DNA from: Giesbergeria sp.
Lineage (GTDB): Bacteria > Pseudomonadota > Gammaproteobacteria > Burkholderiales > Burkholderiaceae_C
Direction of reading: 5' to 3'
Length of the DNA: 5,656 nucleotides
NCBI GenBank assembly: GCA_030690515.1
Contig: JAUYGP010000724.1
Span: 1 to 5,656, forward strand
Part shown: piece by piece, positions 5,620 through 5,656 of the stretch
Position numbering within the stretch: the stretch's first letter is position 1
Layout of the letters: the number at the start of each line of letters is the position of its first letter
Made by a program: the position numbers and the translations under genes
Notes under the pieces: generated by a model
The model's database searches: none
Seen by the model: the letters and a program-made list of their open reading frames with translations, nothing else
Told to the model about the DNA's origin: nothing

Positions 5620-5656
5620 TGGCGGAAACGGAGGGATTCGAACCCTCGATGAGGCT
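5620..5656 (-). tRNA. 3' part of a tRNA, probably tRNA-Ser (5' part beyond window)
   Basis: On the minus strand the segment ends with a T-arm GAGGG/CCCTC around TTCGAAT (5647-5631), the acceptor 3' strand CGTTTCC (5630-5624), discriminator G (5623) and an encoded CCA (5622-5620). G73, together with at least nine nucleotides (AGCCTCATC) before the T-arm that could be the end of a long variable arm, fits a class II tRNA-Ser. The anticodon lies outside the window, so the identity is inferred. Other G73 tRNAs (Asn, Asp, Gln, Glu, Trp) are not formally excluded. Confidence 0.85.

Noticed and set aside
1..5656. CRISPR array, mobile element, phage, defence or toxin-antitoxin system
   Set aside because: No regularly spaced direct repeats, transposase or integrase motifs, or paired small genes were seen on either strand; the genes are ordinary chromosomal ones.

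Overview
This is a GC-rich (roughly 60-65%) stretch of ordinary bacterial chromosome, tightly packed with genes on both strands. Codon use, the mix of genes, and a short motif resembling a repeat I remember as common in Acidovorax/Rhodoferax-type genomes suggest a betaproteobacterium, most likely Comamonadaceae. This placement is by recognition; no search was run.

Left part (1-1625): the first 303 codons of a UvrD-type DNA helicase run leftward off the window edge. Diverging from it, with only 26 bp between the two start codons, is a gene for a small predicted exported protein with a CxxC motif and no firm family assignment. Its stop is followed by a strong intrinsic-terminator-like hairpin at 1670-1703.

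Middle (1626-3811): a 202-bp leader with two hairpins precedes guaC, encoding GMP reductase (325 aa), which returns guanine nucleotides to the IMP pool. After 118 bp comes a gene on the same strand for a dehydrogenase of the 3-hydroxyisobutyrate / tartronate-semialdehyde reductase superfamily.

Right part (3812-5656): a complete tRNA-Lys(CUU) gene has its own promoter candidate and terminator, and the terminator hairpin appears imperfectly duplicated downstream. On the opposite strand lies an HD-GYP-like protein (422 aa) with non-canonical residues in several signature positions. At the right edge, also on the minus strand, is the 3' part of another tRNA (probably Ser) with a perfect 13-bp terminator stem.

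The genes serve unrelated housekeeping roles: DNA repair, purine salvage, small-acid metabolism, translation and signalling. Nothing suggests that they form one system. I see no mobile element, CRISPR array, phage gene or toxin-antitoxin pair, and no convincing new multi-gene system. The items most worth a second look are the divergent HD-GYP motifs, the hairpins in the guaC leader, the duplicated tRNA terminator and the uncharacterised CxxC exported protein.
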